Source: an uncultured Pseudomonadota bacterium
GTDB lineage: Bacteria > Pseudomonadota > Alphaproteobacteria > Rs-D84
NCBI GenBank assembly: GCA_902776515.1
Contig: CACYQE010000006.1
Location: forward strand, 1 to 39,579
Direction: 5' to 3'
Length of the DNA: 39,579 nucleotides
Shown: positions 17,172 to 26,287 of the stretch, piece by piece
How positions within the stretch are numbered: the stretch's first letter is position 1
How the letters are laid out: every line of letters begins with the position of its first letter
The notes under the pieces: model-generated
The model's database searches: none
The model's input: only the letters and a program-made list of their open reading frames with translations
Told to the model about the DNA's origin: nothing
Translations under genes and position numbers: made by a program

Positions 17172-17750
17172 ATGATTGGAAAATTGCAAGGCTTTGTTGA
17201 TTATATTGGTGACGGATTTATTATTTTGATGGTATCCGGGGTCGGATACAAGGTTTACACACCGGAAATCTTTGCATTAAAAGATAATATCAGCCTGTGG
17301 ATTGAAACTGTTGTTCGGGAAGATTCCATTCGTTTATTTGGTTTTTCAAACCTGGCCGGTCAAAATTTATTCAATATGTTAACGGGCGTTTCGGGTGTTG
17401 GTCCCAAGGTTGCAATGGCAATTATGGGAACAATAAAGACGGATACTTTATTGACCGCAATTGCCACAGGGGATGCAAAAACCATCGCGACCGCCCCGGG
17501 TGTTGGTAAAAAAGTTGCTGAAAAAATCATAGTAGAATTAAAGTCCAAGGTTGGTGGCGTATCTTTTTCAACAAGTTTTGATAAAGAAATGGCCGGAACA
17601 TTACCTGATTTATTGTCTGCGTTGGAATCATTGGGATACAAACGTATGGATATTGTTGATATGGCACAAAAATTAGTATCACAAAACCCGTCTGCCGATG
17701 TTGCAAAGTTAATTCCAATGGCATTAAAAGAAATAAGTGGAAATAAATAA
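17172..17750 (+). CDS. ruvA: Holliday junction DNA helicase subunit RuvA
   Basis: A 192-residue tetrameric junction-binding protein that loads the RuvB motor. N-terminal OB-fold: MIGKLQGFVDYIGDG and VSGVGYKVY. Middle: two helix-hairpin-helix repeats, LTGVSGVGPKVAMAIMG (residues 72-88) and ATAPGVGKKVAEKIIVELK. C-terminal RuvB-binding domain: LLSALESLGYK. Full length. mnmE begins one base after its stop. ruvB, normally next, is missing from this locus. Confidence 0.96.
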   Translation: MIGKLQGFVDYIGDGFIILMVSGVGYKVYTPEIFALKDNISLWIETVVREDSIRLFGFSNLAGQNLFNMLTGVSGVGPKVAMAIMGTIKTDTLLTAIATGDAKTIATAPGVGKKVAEKIIVELKSKVGGVSFSTSFDKEMAGTLPDLLSALESLGYKRMDIVDMAQKLVSQNPSADVAKLIPMALKEISGNK

Positions 17751-19018
17751 ATGAACAATAACGATACGATATTTGCTTTGTCATCAGGACATGGAAAATC
17801 AGGTGTTGCGGTTATTCGTATATCTGGTGATGGGCTGGATACATTTGCAAAAAAAATTATCAAAAAAAGTGACATAACGCCACGTCATGCATATTTCGTG
17901 AATTTGATTGATGATGAAAACGAAATAATCGACCAATGTGTAGCGATATATTTTCCTGGGCCTAACAGTTTTACCGGCACCGATGTTATTGAAATTCATT
18001 CGCATGGGGCACCGGCGGTTATAAACAAAATCTTTGATTTTTTAAAAACACAAAATATGCGTATTGCGACACCAGGGGAATTTTCACGTCGTGCATTTTA
18101 TAACGGCAAAATGGATTTATCAGACGTTGATGGTTTGGCGGCATTATTGGATGCCGAAACAGATGTACAACGCAAATCTGCATTACGTTCAATGATGGGT
18201 GGTGACAGCGAAACATACGCCAAATGGCGGCAAGATATGATTGAAATTTCGGCGTATGCGGCGGCTATGCTGGATTATGCCCCGGATGATTTACCGGCAA
18301 ATATTTATGACCGTGTGATTGGAAAAACGAAAAAATTGTATGATGAAATTTCATCTGCGTTGAACAAATACGGTGTTGCCCGTGCAATCCGTAATGGTAT
18401 AAATATTGTATTGGTTGGTGAAACAAACGTTGGCAAATCATCACTGTTTAATGCAATATTGGGAACAACACGTGCGATAGTATCGGACATTCCTGGCACA
18501 ACACGCGATGTTGTATCTGCATCGATTGATATGGGTGGATAGAAACATCTGATACGGTGGAAAAAATCGGAATTGAACGCACACATAACGAAATAAAAAA
18601 TGCAGATTTAATATTGCACGTTATAACCCCAACCGACAAACCAATCGATGTCGCAAAAAACGAATTATTGATTGTAAACAAATGCGACACATCTACGAAA
18701 CAAGGAATAAAAAACGCAATCTATGTTTCCGCCAAAAAAGGCGATGGTATCAATGGGTTAATTAAAACTGTTATCAAACACATTCATACAATTGCGGGCG
18801 ACAAAGAATCAGTATTGATGTTAAATGCCCGCACATACGAATTGTTACAAGATGCAAAAAAAGAATTGGAACAGGCAATTAAAAAATCCAACGGCGACTA
18901 TGACATATTGTCTGAACATGTCCGCTATGCGGCGGATGCGATTGGCAAGATATTGGGGACAATCAGCACAGCGGATATATTGGATGCAACCTTTTCCCAA
19001 TTATGTTTGGGAAAATAA
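17751..19018 (+). pseudogene. mnmE: tRNA-modification GTPase MnmE, broken by a short deletion
   Basis: MnmE with MnmG makes the cmnm5 group on U34 of tRNA. The first frame gives the tetrahydrofolate-binding N-terminal domain (TIFALSSGHGKSGVAVIRIS), the helical domain and the start of the G domain: G1 GETNVGKSS, then GTTRDVVSASIDMGG, where a TAG stops it at 18542. The other frame resumes at once with ETSDTVEKIGIERT and runs through G4 NKCD to the conserved C-terminus FSQLCLGK. About 12 residues containing the G3 DTAG motif are missing, a loss of about 34 bases that shifts frame at 18540-18541. Everything else is intact. As it stands the product would be an inactive 263-residue fragment. Confidence 0.9.
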
Positions 19019-19023
19019 TTACA

Positions 19024-19905
19024 TCAGTTTCTAATCAATTGATATGTGCTATCTAAATTACAATCTGTAAGCACTTCTCTTTTTACCGTATCGTTACAAA
19101 CTGTACTATCACCCTTTATACAAGCCATACACTTTTTGATTATGGTGGTACTTGGTGAACACATAAAACATTTTTCTAACAATGTCCCAGAATAATTTTG
19201 CATTCCACTTCTGCTCACGCATCTCCCTTGCGCGGGAACCCAGAATTCTCTCCCCTCAAGACAATACTTACAGGTTCTACTGGAATCTATCCCCTGGAGC
19301 CGCGTTGTCGGGCAATCAACACATTCACTGGAAAGTTCATCCTTGAATGCACGGTCCACACCTGAACAAGGTAAAACACATTTGCCTTCGCGTAACTGTG
19401 GTGTTATCGTTGAACTACTGTCTGTGTTTGTACTGTCGGGATTAGGAACTGGCTCACAAGAACTAGCTTTGTCACAATCAGTTACAATATCACCGCATCG
19501 ATTTAATTCTTGGGTACAAGAAGCACCATTTCCTAAATCCTTTTCTTTTGTTAAGTTTGGAAACCATTCTTCTCCCTTACCCTTTTCTACCTGAATCTTG
19601 CCATTACAACACAGTATAGTGTAATACTCGTCACTACCATAAGAATTGTAATTAATATCTCTCTTTACCTCGTTATGACTCAATTTTGTAACCACAGAAC
19701 CGCTTTTTACCTTGACACCGTTACATTCATCCTTCTTTTCGCCCCTCGCATTACCATCTTTATCAGCACAGAACCAAAACTGATTTGCATTCCAATCACG
19801 TTTCCACACCGCACAATCACCACCGGCATTATATTTAAAATCAGCCGCATAACCAACATACGAAAAAACTATACACCCCAAAAAAGTGACAAGAAATTTA
19901 CGCAT
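19024..19905 (-). CDS. Secreted cysteine-rich protein, unrecognised
   Basis: A 293-residue protein with a classical signal peptide (basic MRK, hydrophobic core, likely cleavage after SYVGYA). The mature part holds 22 cysteines, many as C-x2-C pairs (CKYC, CFMC, CMAC, CVDC), plus a Thr/Ser/Pro-rich hinge near residues 150-170. This resembles disulfide-bonded, growth-factor-receptor-like repeats, but no family is recognised. Codon use differs from its neighbours: AGA, GGG, GAG, TTC and CTC occur often where neighbours use CGT, GGT, GAA, TTT and TTG/TTA. A GGGGGA ribosome site precedes the ATG. Its function is unknown; surface or periplasmic location is an inference. Confidence 0.7.
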   Translation of the reverse strand: MRKFLVTFLGCIVFSYVGYAADFKYNAGGDCAVWKRDWNANQFWFCADKDGNARGEKKDECNGVKVKSGSVVTKLSHNEVKRDINYNSYGSDEYYTILCCNGKIQVEKGKGEEWFPNLTKEKDLGNGASCTQELNRCGDIVTDCDKASSCEPVPNPDSTNTDSSSTITPQLREGKCVLPCSGVDRAFKDELSSECVDCPTTRLQGIDSSRTCKYCLEGREFWVPAQGRCVSRSGMQNYSGTLLEKCFMCSPSTTIIKKCMACIKGDSTVCNDTVKREVLTDCNLDSTYQLIRN

Positions 19906-19918
19906 AACAATCCCCCAT

Positions 19919-19942
19919 TTGTCATATCCTCTGAAATGACAA
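19919..19942. repeat. Inverted repeat in the leader of the cysteine-rich gene
   Basis: Seven-base arms TTGTCAT and ATGACAA, ten bases apart, lie between the promoter and the start codon. They may be an operator or a leader hairpin. Confidence 0.45.
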
Positions 19943-19946
19943 TTTT

Positions 19947-19976
19947 ATTTTACAATGAATACTCATTTTTTTGCAA
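19947..19976 (-). promoter_or_regulatory. Promoter of the cysteine-rich gene
   Basis: Minus strand: -35 TTGCAA (19971-19976), an 18-base spacer and -10 TAAAAT (19947-19952). The same -35 hexamer is used by the thyA, HAD and rmuC promoters proposed here. Confidence 0.5.
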
Positions 19977-19995
19977 GAGATTATTTATTACGAAC

Positions 19996-20021
19996 AAAAA
20001 ACGGGGCAACGCCCCGTTTTT
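19996..20021 (-). terminator. Intrinsic terminator after the acyl-CoA ligase
   Basis: A perfect stem AAAAACGGGGC / GCCCCGTTTTT with an AAC loop reads out on the minus strand into T-rich sequence and overlaps the stop of the acyl-CoA ligase. Confidence 0.88.
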
Positions 20022-21600
20022 ATTCTTTCCGTATCGTATATTTGCCATCAATCAAATTTTGACGAACAACGTGATGTTTTATCTTTTGTGTGCTGGTTGT
20101 TGGCAAATCTTCGGTTGTCATCGCAAAATGTGTAACCCATTTATACGATGCAACTTTTTTGTTAGCCTCGGCCACAGCCGCAGACAATTTTTCCAATGTC
20201 ATCCCCTTTTCGACACTGAACACACCATACGATACCGTCTTGTCTTTGACCTTGTGTTCAAAAACCGCGACATTTTTTACACCCGGTATAGTAATAAACA
20301 AGCCTTCCAGTTCATCAGGGTAAACGTTTTTACCGCTGTCTAACACAATGACTTGTTTTTTGCGTCCCGCAAAGTGCAATTCACCATTTTTATCCATCGA
20401 CACCATGTCGCCAGTATTAAAGAAACCACGTTCATCAAAAACTTCGCGATTTACGGCATCATTGTTCATATAGCCACCAAAAACCTGATGCCCACGAACC
20501 CATAAAATACCGACACCATCTTCGTTTTTATCACGAATTTCGACTTCGTTATTTGTAGTTGGGGCACCAAAAGCAAACGGAACACGCCCCTTGCAAGGTT
20601 TTGATATACAAATTGGCCCAACGGTTTCCGTCATACCAAAGCCTTGGATAAACCCAAGCCCCAACGCCACAAAGAAATTTTCAATTTCTGGTTTTGTTGC
20701 GGCACCGCCAGCAATCAGTAACTTGGCCCGGCCACCAAAAACATCCAACACCGGTTTAAACGCCATGTCCACCAACTTACCCAAACCGATTTTACGCAAC
20801 AAATTTCGGCGGCGAAGTATAAACGAAAACAGCCACCATTTTTTCTGGGACTTGATATTATCTATAATCTTGTTTCTGAAAACTTCAAACAAACGCGGAA
20901 CCGCCGGAATAACATGCGGACGGAAATTTTTAAAATCAGCCATTATTTCTTTTGGATTAACGGTTGGTTGTAACAAAACACCCGCACCATATTCTAATGT
21001 TGCTAAAACCTCTACCGCAAAACCAAATATATGATACATCGGCAAAAAGCCATACAAAATATCACCCGCCGATATCCATTCACGCATATCCAACAAAGAA
21101 CGTGCACATTCTATCAAATTATAATGTGTCAAAGGAACAACCTTGGGCGTTCCAGTTGACCCAGACGTAAATGATAATGTTGCAACATCGCTCTCTTTTA
21201 ACTTTGCGGGTTTTAATTTTGAATCAACATCGCCGTCCTGGGTCGTGATATCAAAAAATTTAAACTTGCGTGTTTTATAAAAGAACGATTTTTCTGCACA
21301 AACAAATTTCGCCTTGGTAATCGCCGTCATATTATCATATTCAAACGGTGTCAGATTTGTATCCAACAACAAAACTGTCCCACCCAGATACCATATAGCA
21401 AACAATGTTATTGGAAATTGCGGAATATTGTGTGACAAAACCCCAACAACATCACCCGCACCAACCCCGGCTTTGTGTAATGTGGCCGCACGCTTTTTTA
21501 CCAAAATCATAAAATCCTTGTATTTGACGTTTTCACGTACCAAATACAACACGTTTGGATGCTGTTTTGTAGTTTGCTCCAAAAATTGAAACATATTCAT
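20020..21600 (-). CDS. AMP-binding acyl-CoA ligase (long-chain type)
   Basis: A 526-residue member of the adenylate-forming superfamily, which activates a carboxylate, most likely a fatty acid, with ATP and CoA. Seen: the P-loop LSFTSGSTGTPKVVPLTHYN near residue 155, LPMYHIFGF, the GFGMTETVGP box, FNTGDMVSMDKNGELHFAGRKKQ (hinge region) and the C-terminal TTSTQKIKHHV with the catalytic Lys. The start at 21600 is chosen because homology begins at MNMFQFLEQ and an AAGGA site lies upstream; the frame is open 68 codons further into the divergent xthA gene without support. It has its own promoter and terminator. Confidence 0.88.
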   Translation of the reverse strand: MNMFQFLEQTTKQHPNVLYLVRENVKYKDFMILVKKRAATLHKAGVGAGDVVGVLSHNIPQFPITLFAIWYLGGTVLLLDTNLTPFEYDNMTAITKAKFVCAEKSFFYKTRKFKFFDITTQDGDVDSKLKPAKLKESDVATLSFTSGSTGTPKVVPLTHYNLIECARSLLDMREWISAGDILYGFLPMYHIFGFAVEVLATLEYGAGVLLQPTVNPKEIMADFKNFRPHVIPAVPRLFEVFRNKIIDNIKSQKKWWLFSFILRRRNLLRKIGLGKLVDMAFKPVLDVFGGRAKLLIAGGAATKPEIENFFVALGLGFIQGFGMTETVGPICISKPCKGRVPFAFGAPTTNNEVEIRDKNEDGVGILWVRGHQVFGGYMNNDAVNREVFDERGFFNTGDMVSMDKNGELHFAGRKKQVIVLDSGKNVYPDELEGLFITIPGVKNVAVFEHKVKDKTVSYGVFSVEKGMTLEKLSAAVAEANKKVASYKWVTHFAMTTEDLPTTSTQKIKHHVVRQNLIDGKYTIRKE

Positions 21601-21616
21601 AGTATTAAAATCCTTG

Positions 21617-21645
21617 TTGTTTTTATAAAACCTGGTTACTATTAT
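21617..21645 (+). promoter_or_regulatory. Promoter of xthA
   Basis: -35 TTGTTT (21617-21622), a 17-base spacer and -10 TATTAT (21640-21645). The -10 overlaps the minus-strand -10 of the divergent acyl-CoA ligase. Confidence 0.45.
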
Positions 21646-21668
21646 ATTCATAAAAGGAAATAATGCAA
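21641..21668 (-). promoter_or_regulatory. Promoter of the acyl-CoA ligase
   Basis: Minus strand: -35 TTGCAT (21663-21668), a 16-base spacer and a perfect -10 TATAAT (21641-21646). Confidence 0.6.
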
Positions 21669-21670
21669 AC

Positions 21671-22441
21671 ATGAAAATACTTACATTAAATATAAACTCT
21701 ATACGGGCACACGCGGAATCATTCATAAACATACTGAAATCCGGCGAATATGACACAATTTTAGTCCAAGAATTAAAGGTCGAAACCGCCGCTTTTCCAC
21801 ACAATTTATTTGATGATTATGGATATAACATCAAAGTGTATGGTCAAAAAAGTTGGAATGGGGTTGCAACTTTTTCCAAGTTTTCCATTGAAGATACTGT
21901 TCGCGGTATGCCGAATTACCCTGATGCAAATGCACGATTTTTGGAAACTGTGATTGATGGTCGTATACGAATAATAAACGTATATATGCCAAATGGTGAC
22001 ACAATAGAATCACCTAAGTTTCCTTATAAACTGGAATGGATGCACGCGTTCACAGAATACATCAAACAATATATCAATTCACCCGAGGCTGTTATCATCG
22101 GTGGTGATTTTAATGTCGCAATAAACGATAATGATATTTGGAATCCAAAAAATTATGTAGGGTCCAGCATTTCTGCACCGGCGGCACGCGAAATTATGCA
22201 AACATGGATTGATTCTGGTTGGTCTGATGTGTGGCGTGATATGCACCCAAACGAAAATGATTTTACGTGGTATGGGTATCGTGGTGGCGATACAGTTGGC
22301 AAAAAACAAGGTTTGCGTTTAGATTATTTCCTTGCAAATCATACGGCAAAAAAAATGATTAAAACTTGCGAAATAGACATAAGCCCACGCATGGCTGAAA
22401 AACCTACTGATCATTGTGGACTGATGATTAAATTAGATTAA
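21671..22441 (+). CDS. xthA: Exodeoxyribonuclease III
   Basis: A 256-residue Mg-dependent AP endonuclease and 3'-5' exonuclease of base-excision repair. The family set is complete: LTLNINSIRAH (Asn), VQELKVE (metal-binding Glu), NVYMPNGD (catalytic Tyr), GGDFNVA, RLDYFLAN, and the terminal DHCGLMI with the catalytic His. The start at 21671 is used because the ATG eight bases earlier runs straight into a stop. It is divergent from the acyl-CoA ligase with an overlapping promoter; its last four bases overlap the converging addB remnant. Confidence 0.95.
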   Translation: MKILTLNINSIRAHAESFINILKSGEYDTILVQELKVETAAFPHNLFDDYGYNIKVYGQKSWNGVATFSKFSIEDTVRGMPNYPDANARFLETVIDGRIRIINVYMPNGDTIESPKFPYKLEWMHAFTEYIKQYINSPEAVIIGGDFNVAINDNDIWNPKNYVGSSISAPAAREIMQTWIDSGWSDVWRDMHPNENDFTWYGYRGGDTVGKKQGLRLDYFLANHTAKKMIKTCEIDISPRMAEKPTDHCGLMIKLD

Positions 22442-24895
22442 TCGCGTTCATCAGCACGTGCAAAATCATCACAAGATTTATACTTTTGTTCACTGGTTTT
22501 ATAATACGGGTAACCAGCATCCCCAATGCAATACATATTAAACGCTTCGGTTACTTTTGATACTGCCGCTTTTATCATTTCTTCTGTTTGTGCCGCATCG
22601 TATTCAATCAATTTCACATTACCAGATTTTAACTGCAAAAACTGCATTATTGGTGTTTTACTTTTTGATGTTGTATACATTTGAAAACCGCCATTTTTTA
22701 ACATCAAAGCCTCTAATGGTAACTGTGGCATTGTTCCATCGGTCAATCGTGTTTCAGATGGGGCCGAACCTGTTTTGATATCTAATACACCACCATCCCA
22801 TATTCTATCCGCACGTGCACGCACAGTTCGACCAGCGATTTTTGTATGACCTGAAACCTCTACCAATGCATTTTTCGTGTTTTCCAACATTCGGGATGCC
22901 ATTGGTGCAATTTCTGTAAAACGCCGATGCCAAAAGTGAAAAATTAAATTGTTACGCCCTAACCTTTCGCGTGCCAAACAATCCATATCAGCAACAAGTG
23001 CAGATTCAGATGTATTCGTTGCTTTTTCTAAAACTTCATGAACTAAATTTCCAAAATCACGTGCATCAACACCCGCCCAATAATCGTTTATTGGATTTAA
23101 TCGCAATATATGCTTTACATAAAACAAATACGGATTATGAATCAAATTTTCTAATTCAGTCACATAAACATCAGACCAATCCGCCGGCGGAACAGGTGTA
23201 TCATAATTTAATAATTTCGGTTCTAATTTATCACGATTACGAACAGCTTTTAAAATATCATCCCCATTAGCACAATCATATTTTCCACCCGCCACAACGA
23301 CACGTGATAAAAATCTGGATTCTTGGGTTTGGACCGAACCAGATACACGGCTACGCAACCAATAAACTTCTGTATTGCATGATAGATTCATAAAATCCAA
23401 CGCCATCAAAGAAACCTTGTGATTTGGTGAAGGGACCCCAACTGAAACCGCTACACTTCGTGGCAACCAAGGGTTTTCATATCCTGTCGCCGGAAACATC
23501 CCTTCGTTTAACCCAGTTAAAATTACGATATCAGCCGTTTGCATTCGGGATTCAATAGTTCCCAAAACAACAACATCTGCATTTGGATTCATAACCGAAC
23601 GAACACGCATACCAGATAAACAGTCGTATACAAACGCACGGGCATCACCAAGGTTTAATTTGATTTTATACAAATTCAAACAATCAGATAACTTTTTTAT
23701 CTGGGTCCAAACAGCAACAGAATCATTATCTTCGACAATAAATTTTGGTGCAAAATAAATAAATTTCATCAAATTGCCTGTTGCCTGCTTCTAACCAATC
23801 GTCCATCAAATTTAATATCGCACGCCCTGCCGGAACACAGGCCCCAGATGTCCCACCAGAAAAATCCGCAACTATATTACGATACATAAATTCAGACATT
23901 AAACGTTGATTTGCGGCGGCATCCGGCGTTATGACCAAAACACTTTTGTTTTCCAAAATGCCACGTGCCACAATTTCTGCAACAGCAGCGGCCTCTTCGG
24001 CTTCAGTATTACATTCAAGCAAATGACAATTGTCCAAATTATATTCAGAACGATTTGACACATCATTACCAAATGCCCTGTTCATAAAATCTATATTGGA
24101 TTTACCAACATTTATTTCAATAACATCATCCGCCGTCAACCCCAATTCAGATAAAAATATATGCTCGGAATTATATGGATTCGTATCTTGAATAAAATCG
24201 TTATCATTACCCGATATTTTACCCGATAAAATAATCCGCCCAAAAGGAACAGAGGCAATATATTTCATCAATTTTCTTGTAACAGGAACACTCGCAGTTG
24301 AACCACAAACAATAACCAATGAATTTTGTGGCATATTTTTTATGTAATCAATCCATGCTAAAATTGATTTATTTCTGGCCATGGTTTCCGTGTCACGCCC
24401 AGAAAAAATTTCATTTTGCATTCGTGTCAACATACCGAACAATTCGGCCTTGTCCTGAAAATGTTTTGCATATTTTTCATTAACCAAATTGGCCCAATCA
24501 ACATCTGAAACATCTTTATCACTGTTTTCCAAATAATCCTGCATAGTAACAAGCGAACGTGCAACCGGCAACGCCGCGGATATTTTTCCAACACTTCGTA
24601 CCCCAGATAATAAATAAGACATTGCAACGACACGTTCCAACGTTGATACAGTCGCAGCATCTTCATCAAAATTTTCTTGTTCTGCCCCTTCGCCCAGGGC
24701 AACAAGTTTTGGTAACAAAACCGCGTGTCCAACGCGTTCAACTATCATCTTTTCAACACTACGAACCGCACGACGACTTGGTAAAAAAATCAACATATTG
24801 GTTAATGCAACGCCCGATTCGTGCATCATACGCCACAAAGCGTCCATTATTTTTGCCGGATTTGAAACACAAAAAATGTTTTTATTTGATTCCAA
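22438..24895 (-). pseudogene. addB: AddB-type helicase-nuclease subunit, broken by an internal deletion
   Basis: AddB pairs with AddA in double-strand break resection. The N-terminal frame (24895-23726) holds NIFCVSNPAKIMDAL, a helicase-like region with FLPSRRAVRSVEK, and SGACVPAGRAILNLMDDWLEAGNRQFDEI. The C-terminal frame (to 22438) holds the conserved VVVLGTIESRMQTADIVILTGLNEGMFP and the PDDEXK nuclease core GGVLDIKTGSAPS. The central part, roughly 100-200 residues judged by family length, is missing and the frames differ; the join lies at about 23735-23772. The start is a TTG, supported by AAGGG seven bases upstream, and overlaps engB by 14 bases. addA is not next to it. Confidence 0.8.
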
Positions 24896-25436
24896 TTATC
24901 GCCCTTATATTGTCGATTCCTGTCTTTTTTTCTGCGGAAGTTTCTAAAACATCATTTATCATCGCCGGGTGTTCATTTGGATTCAATACCAATTGTTTTT
25001 GTTCGCGAATACGTTTATCTTTTTTGGTATAAATCACCTGATACGAAATTCCATTTAAATCGCAAAATTGCATCAATTCTAAATCAGAATCACGTGGACC
25101 TATACGCGAATCAACCAACACAAACAAACGTTTTAATTGCCGTCTGGTTGTTATGTATTCTTGGAAACGCATTAACCAACGTTCGGCGTTTTCCTTGGAC
25201 ACACGTGCATACCCATATCCGGGCAAATCAACAATCATTATTCGATCATCTATGTTAAACAAATTTAATGTTTGGGTTCGTCCAGGTGTATTAGATGTTC
25301 GTGCCACATTTGCCCCAACAATTGCGTTTATCAACGATGATTTTCCAACATTACTGCGTCCTGCAAAAGCAAATTCCGGAAATTGTGTTTTCGGTAAATC
25401 ACAAACATTTTCAAAACCACCAACAAATTTTATCAT
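24882..25436 (-). CDS. engB: Ribosome biogenesis GTPase EngB (YihA/YsxC)
   Basis: A 184-residue single-domain GTPase required for 50S subunit assembly. G1 is GRSNVGKSS (residues 27-35), the switch region is TPGRTQTLN, G3 is DLPGYGYA, G4 is TKKD and G5 is SAEKK. Length is on the short side of the normal range. The start overlaps the rsmI stop by four bases and its end overlaps the addB TTG start, so rsmI-engB-addB read as one operon. Confidence 0.95.
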   Translation of the reverse strand: MIKFVGGFENVCDLPKTQFPEFAFAGRSNVGKSSLINAIVGANVARTSNTPGRTQTLNLFNIDDRIMIVDLPGYGYARVSKENAERWLMRFQEYITTRRQLKRLFVLVDSRIGPRDSDLELMQFCDLNGISYQVIYTKKDKRIREQKQLVLNPNEHPAMINDVLETSAEKKTGIDNIRAIIGIK

Positions 25437-26230
25437 TGATTTTCATCCTTGTTCAGCAAACGTTTATACGCTTCTTTTTTTGATATACCCGTCCGGGCCG
25501 CCAAATCAGCCGCCGCCCCCTTCATAGAAGTCGCGACAACATTGTTAACAATTTCGCTAATTTCGCTATCTGACATTTTATGTTCTGGTGCCGGTGCAAC
25601 AACCAAAACAATTTCACCCCTTGGTGCATCAATATTTATTAAATCCGCAGGATACCCGACTATTGTTTCTTCGTGAATTTTGGTTATTTCACGAACAATC
25701 GCGATTTGACGTTCCGGCATAACACGTGCCAACGCCGCAATTGTTGCCTTGACGCGATTCGGGCTCTCGTAATAAACGATGGTATGACGAATTTTATTGT
25801 CTTCACGTAACTTCTTTTCATCAAAAAAGCCACAAAAAGTAAATCGGTCCGTTGGAAAGCCACTCAAAACCAGTGCAGATATAACCGCAGTTGGGCCCGG
25901 AACGACAAACACCGGAACATTTGCGGCACGTGCCGCACGAACAATTCTGAACCCTGGGTCACTTATCCCGGGCATTCCAGCATCAGTTACCACCGCAACA
26001 GATGCCCCAGAACGAATTTTTTCAATCAATCCATCAATAACTTCACGCTCGTTATGCTCGTGACACGATATACGTTTTGTTTTGATGTCAAAATGCGATG
26101 CAATTTTTCCAAAAACACGAGTATCTTCGGCCGCAACCAAGTCAACATTCTTTAAAGTTTCTATCGCCCTTGGTGCCATATCTGACAGATTTCCAATGGG
26201 TGTACCAATAATGTAAAGCCCTGTTTGCAT
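25433..26230 (-). CDS. rsmI: 16S rRNA 2'-O-methyltransferase RsmI
   Basis: A 265-residue SAM-dependent tetrapyrrole-methylase-fold enzyme that methylates C1402 of 16S rRNA. Seen: GLYIIGTPIGNLSDMAPRA at the start, AAEDTRVFGKI, the SAM-binding VVTDAGMPGISDPG near residue 83, VVPGPTAVISALVLSGFPTDRF and YYESPNRV. A basic C-terminal tail resembles a small helix-turn-helix. It starts opposite the LpoA-like gene, the same divergent neighbour pair as rsmI/lpoA in enterobacteria. Confidence 0.95.
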   Translation of the reverse strand: MQTGLYIIGTPIGNLSDMAPRAIETLKNVDLVAAEDTRVFGKIASHFDIKTKRISCHEHNEREVIDGLIEKIRSGASVAVVTDAGMPGISDPGFRIVRAARAANVPVFVVPGPTAVISALVLSGFPTDRFTFCGFFDEKKLREDNKIRHTIVYYESPNRVKATIAALARVMPERQIAIVREITKIHEETIVGYPADLINIDAPRGEIVLVVAPAPEHKMSDSEISEIVNNVVATSMKGAAADLAARTGISKKEAYKRLLNKDENQ

Positions 26231-26251
26231 TTGTTAATCCTTTATAGTAAA

Positions 26252-26279
26252 ATGATACAGTATAAAATGGATTTTTCAA
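26252..26279 (-). promoter_or_regulatory. Promoter of rsmI-engB-addB
   Basis: Minus strand: -35 TTGAAA (26274-26279), a 16-base spacer and -10 TATCAT (26252-26257), then AAAGGA before the rsmI ATG. No convincing plus-strand promoter for the LpoA-like gene is seen in the same gap. Confidence 0.45.
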
Positions 26280-26287
26280 TGTATATT

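Noticed and set aside
19675..20343. Open frame of 222 codons on the plus strand opposite the Cys-rich gene and the acyl-CoA ligase
   Set aside because: It runs through a terminator and two supported genes on the other strand, and has no start signal.
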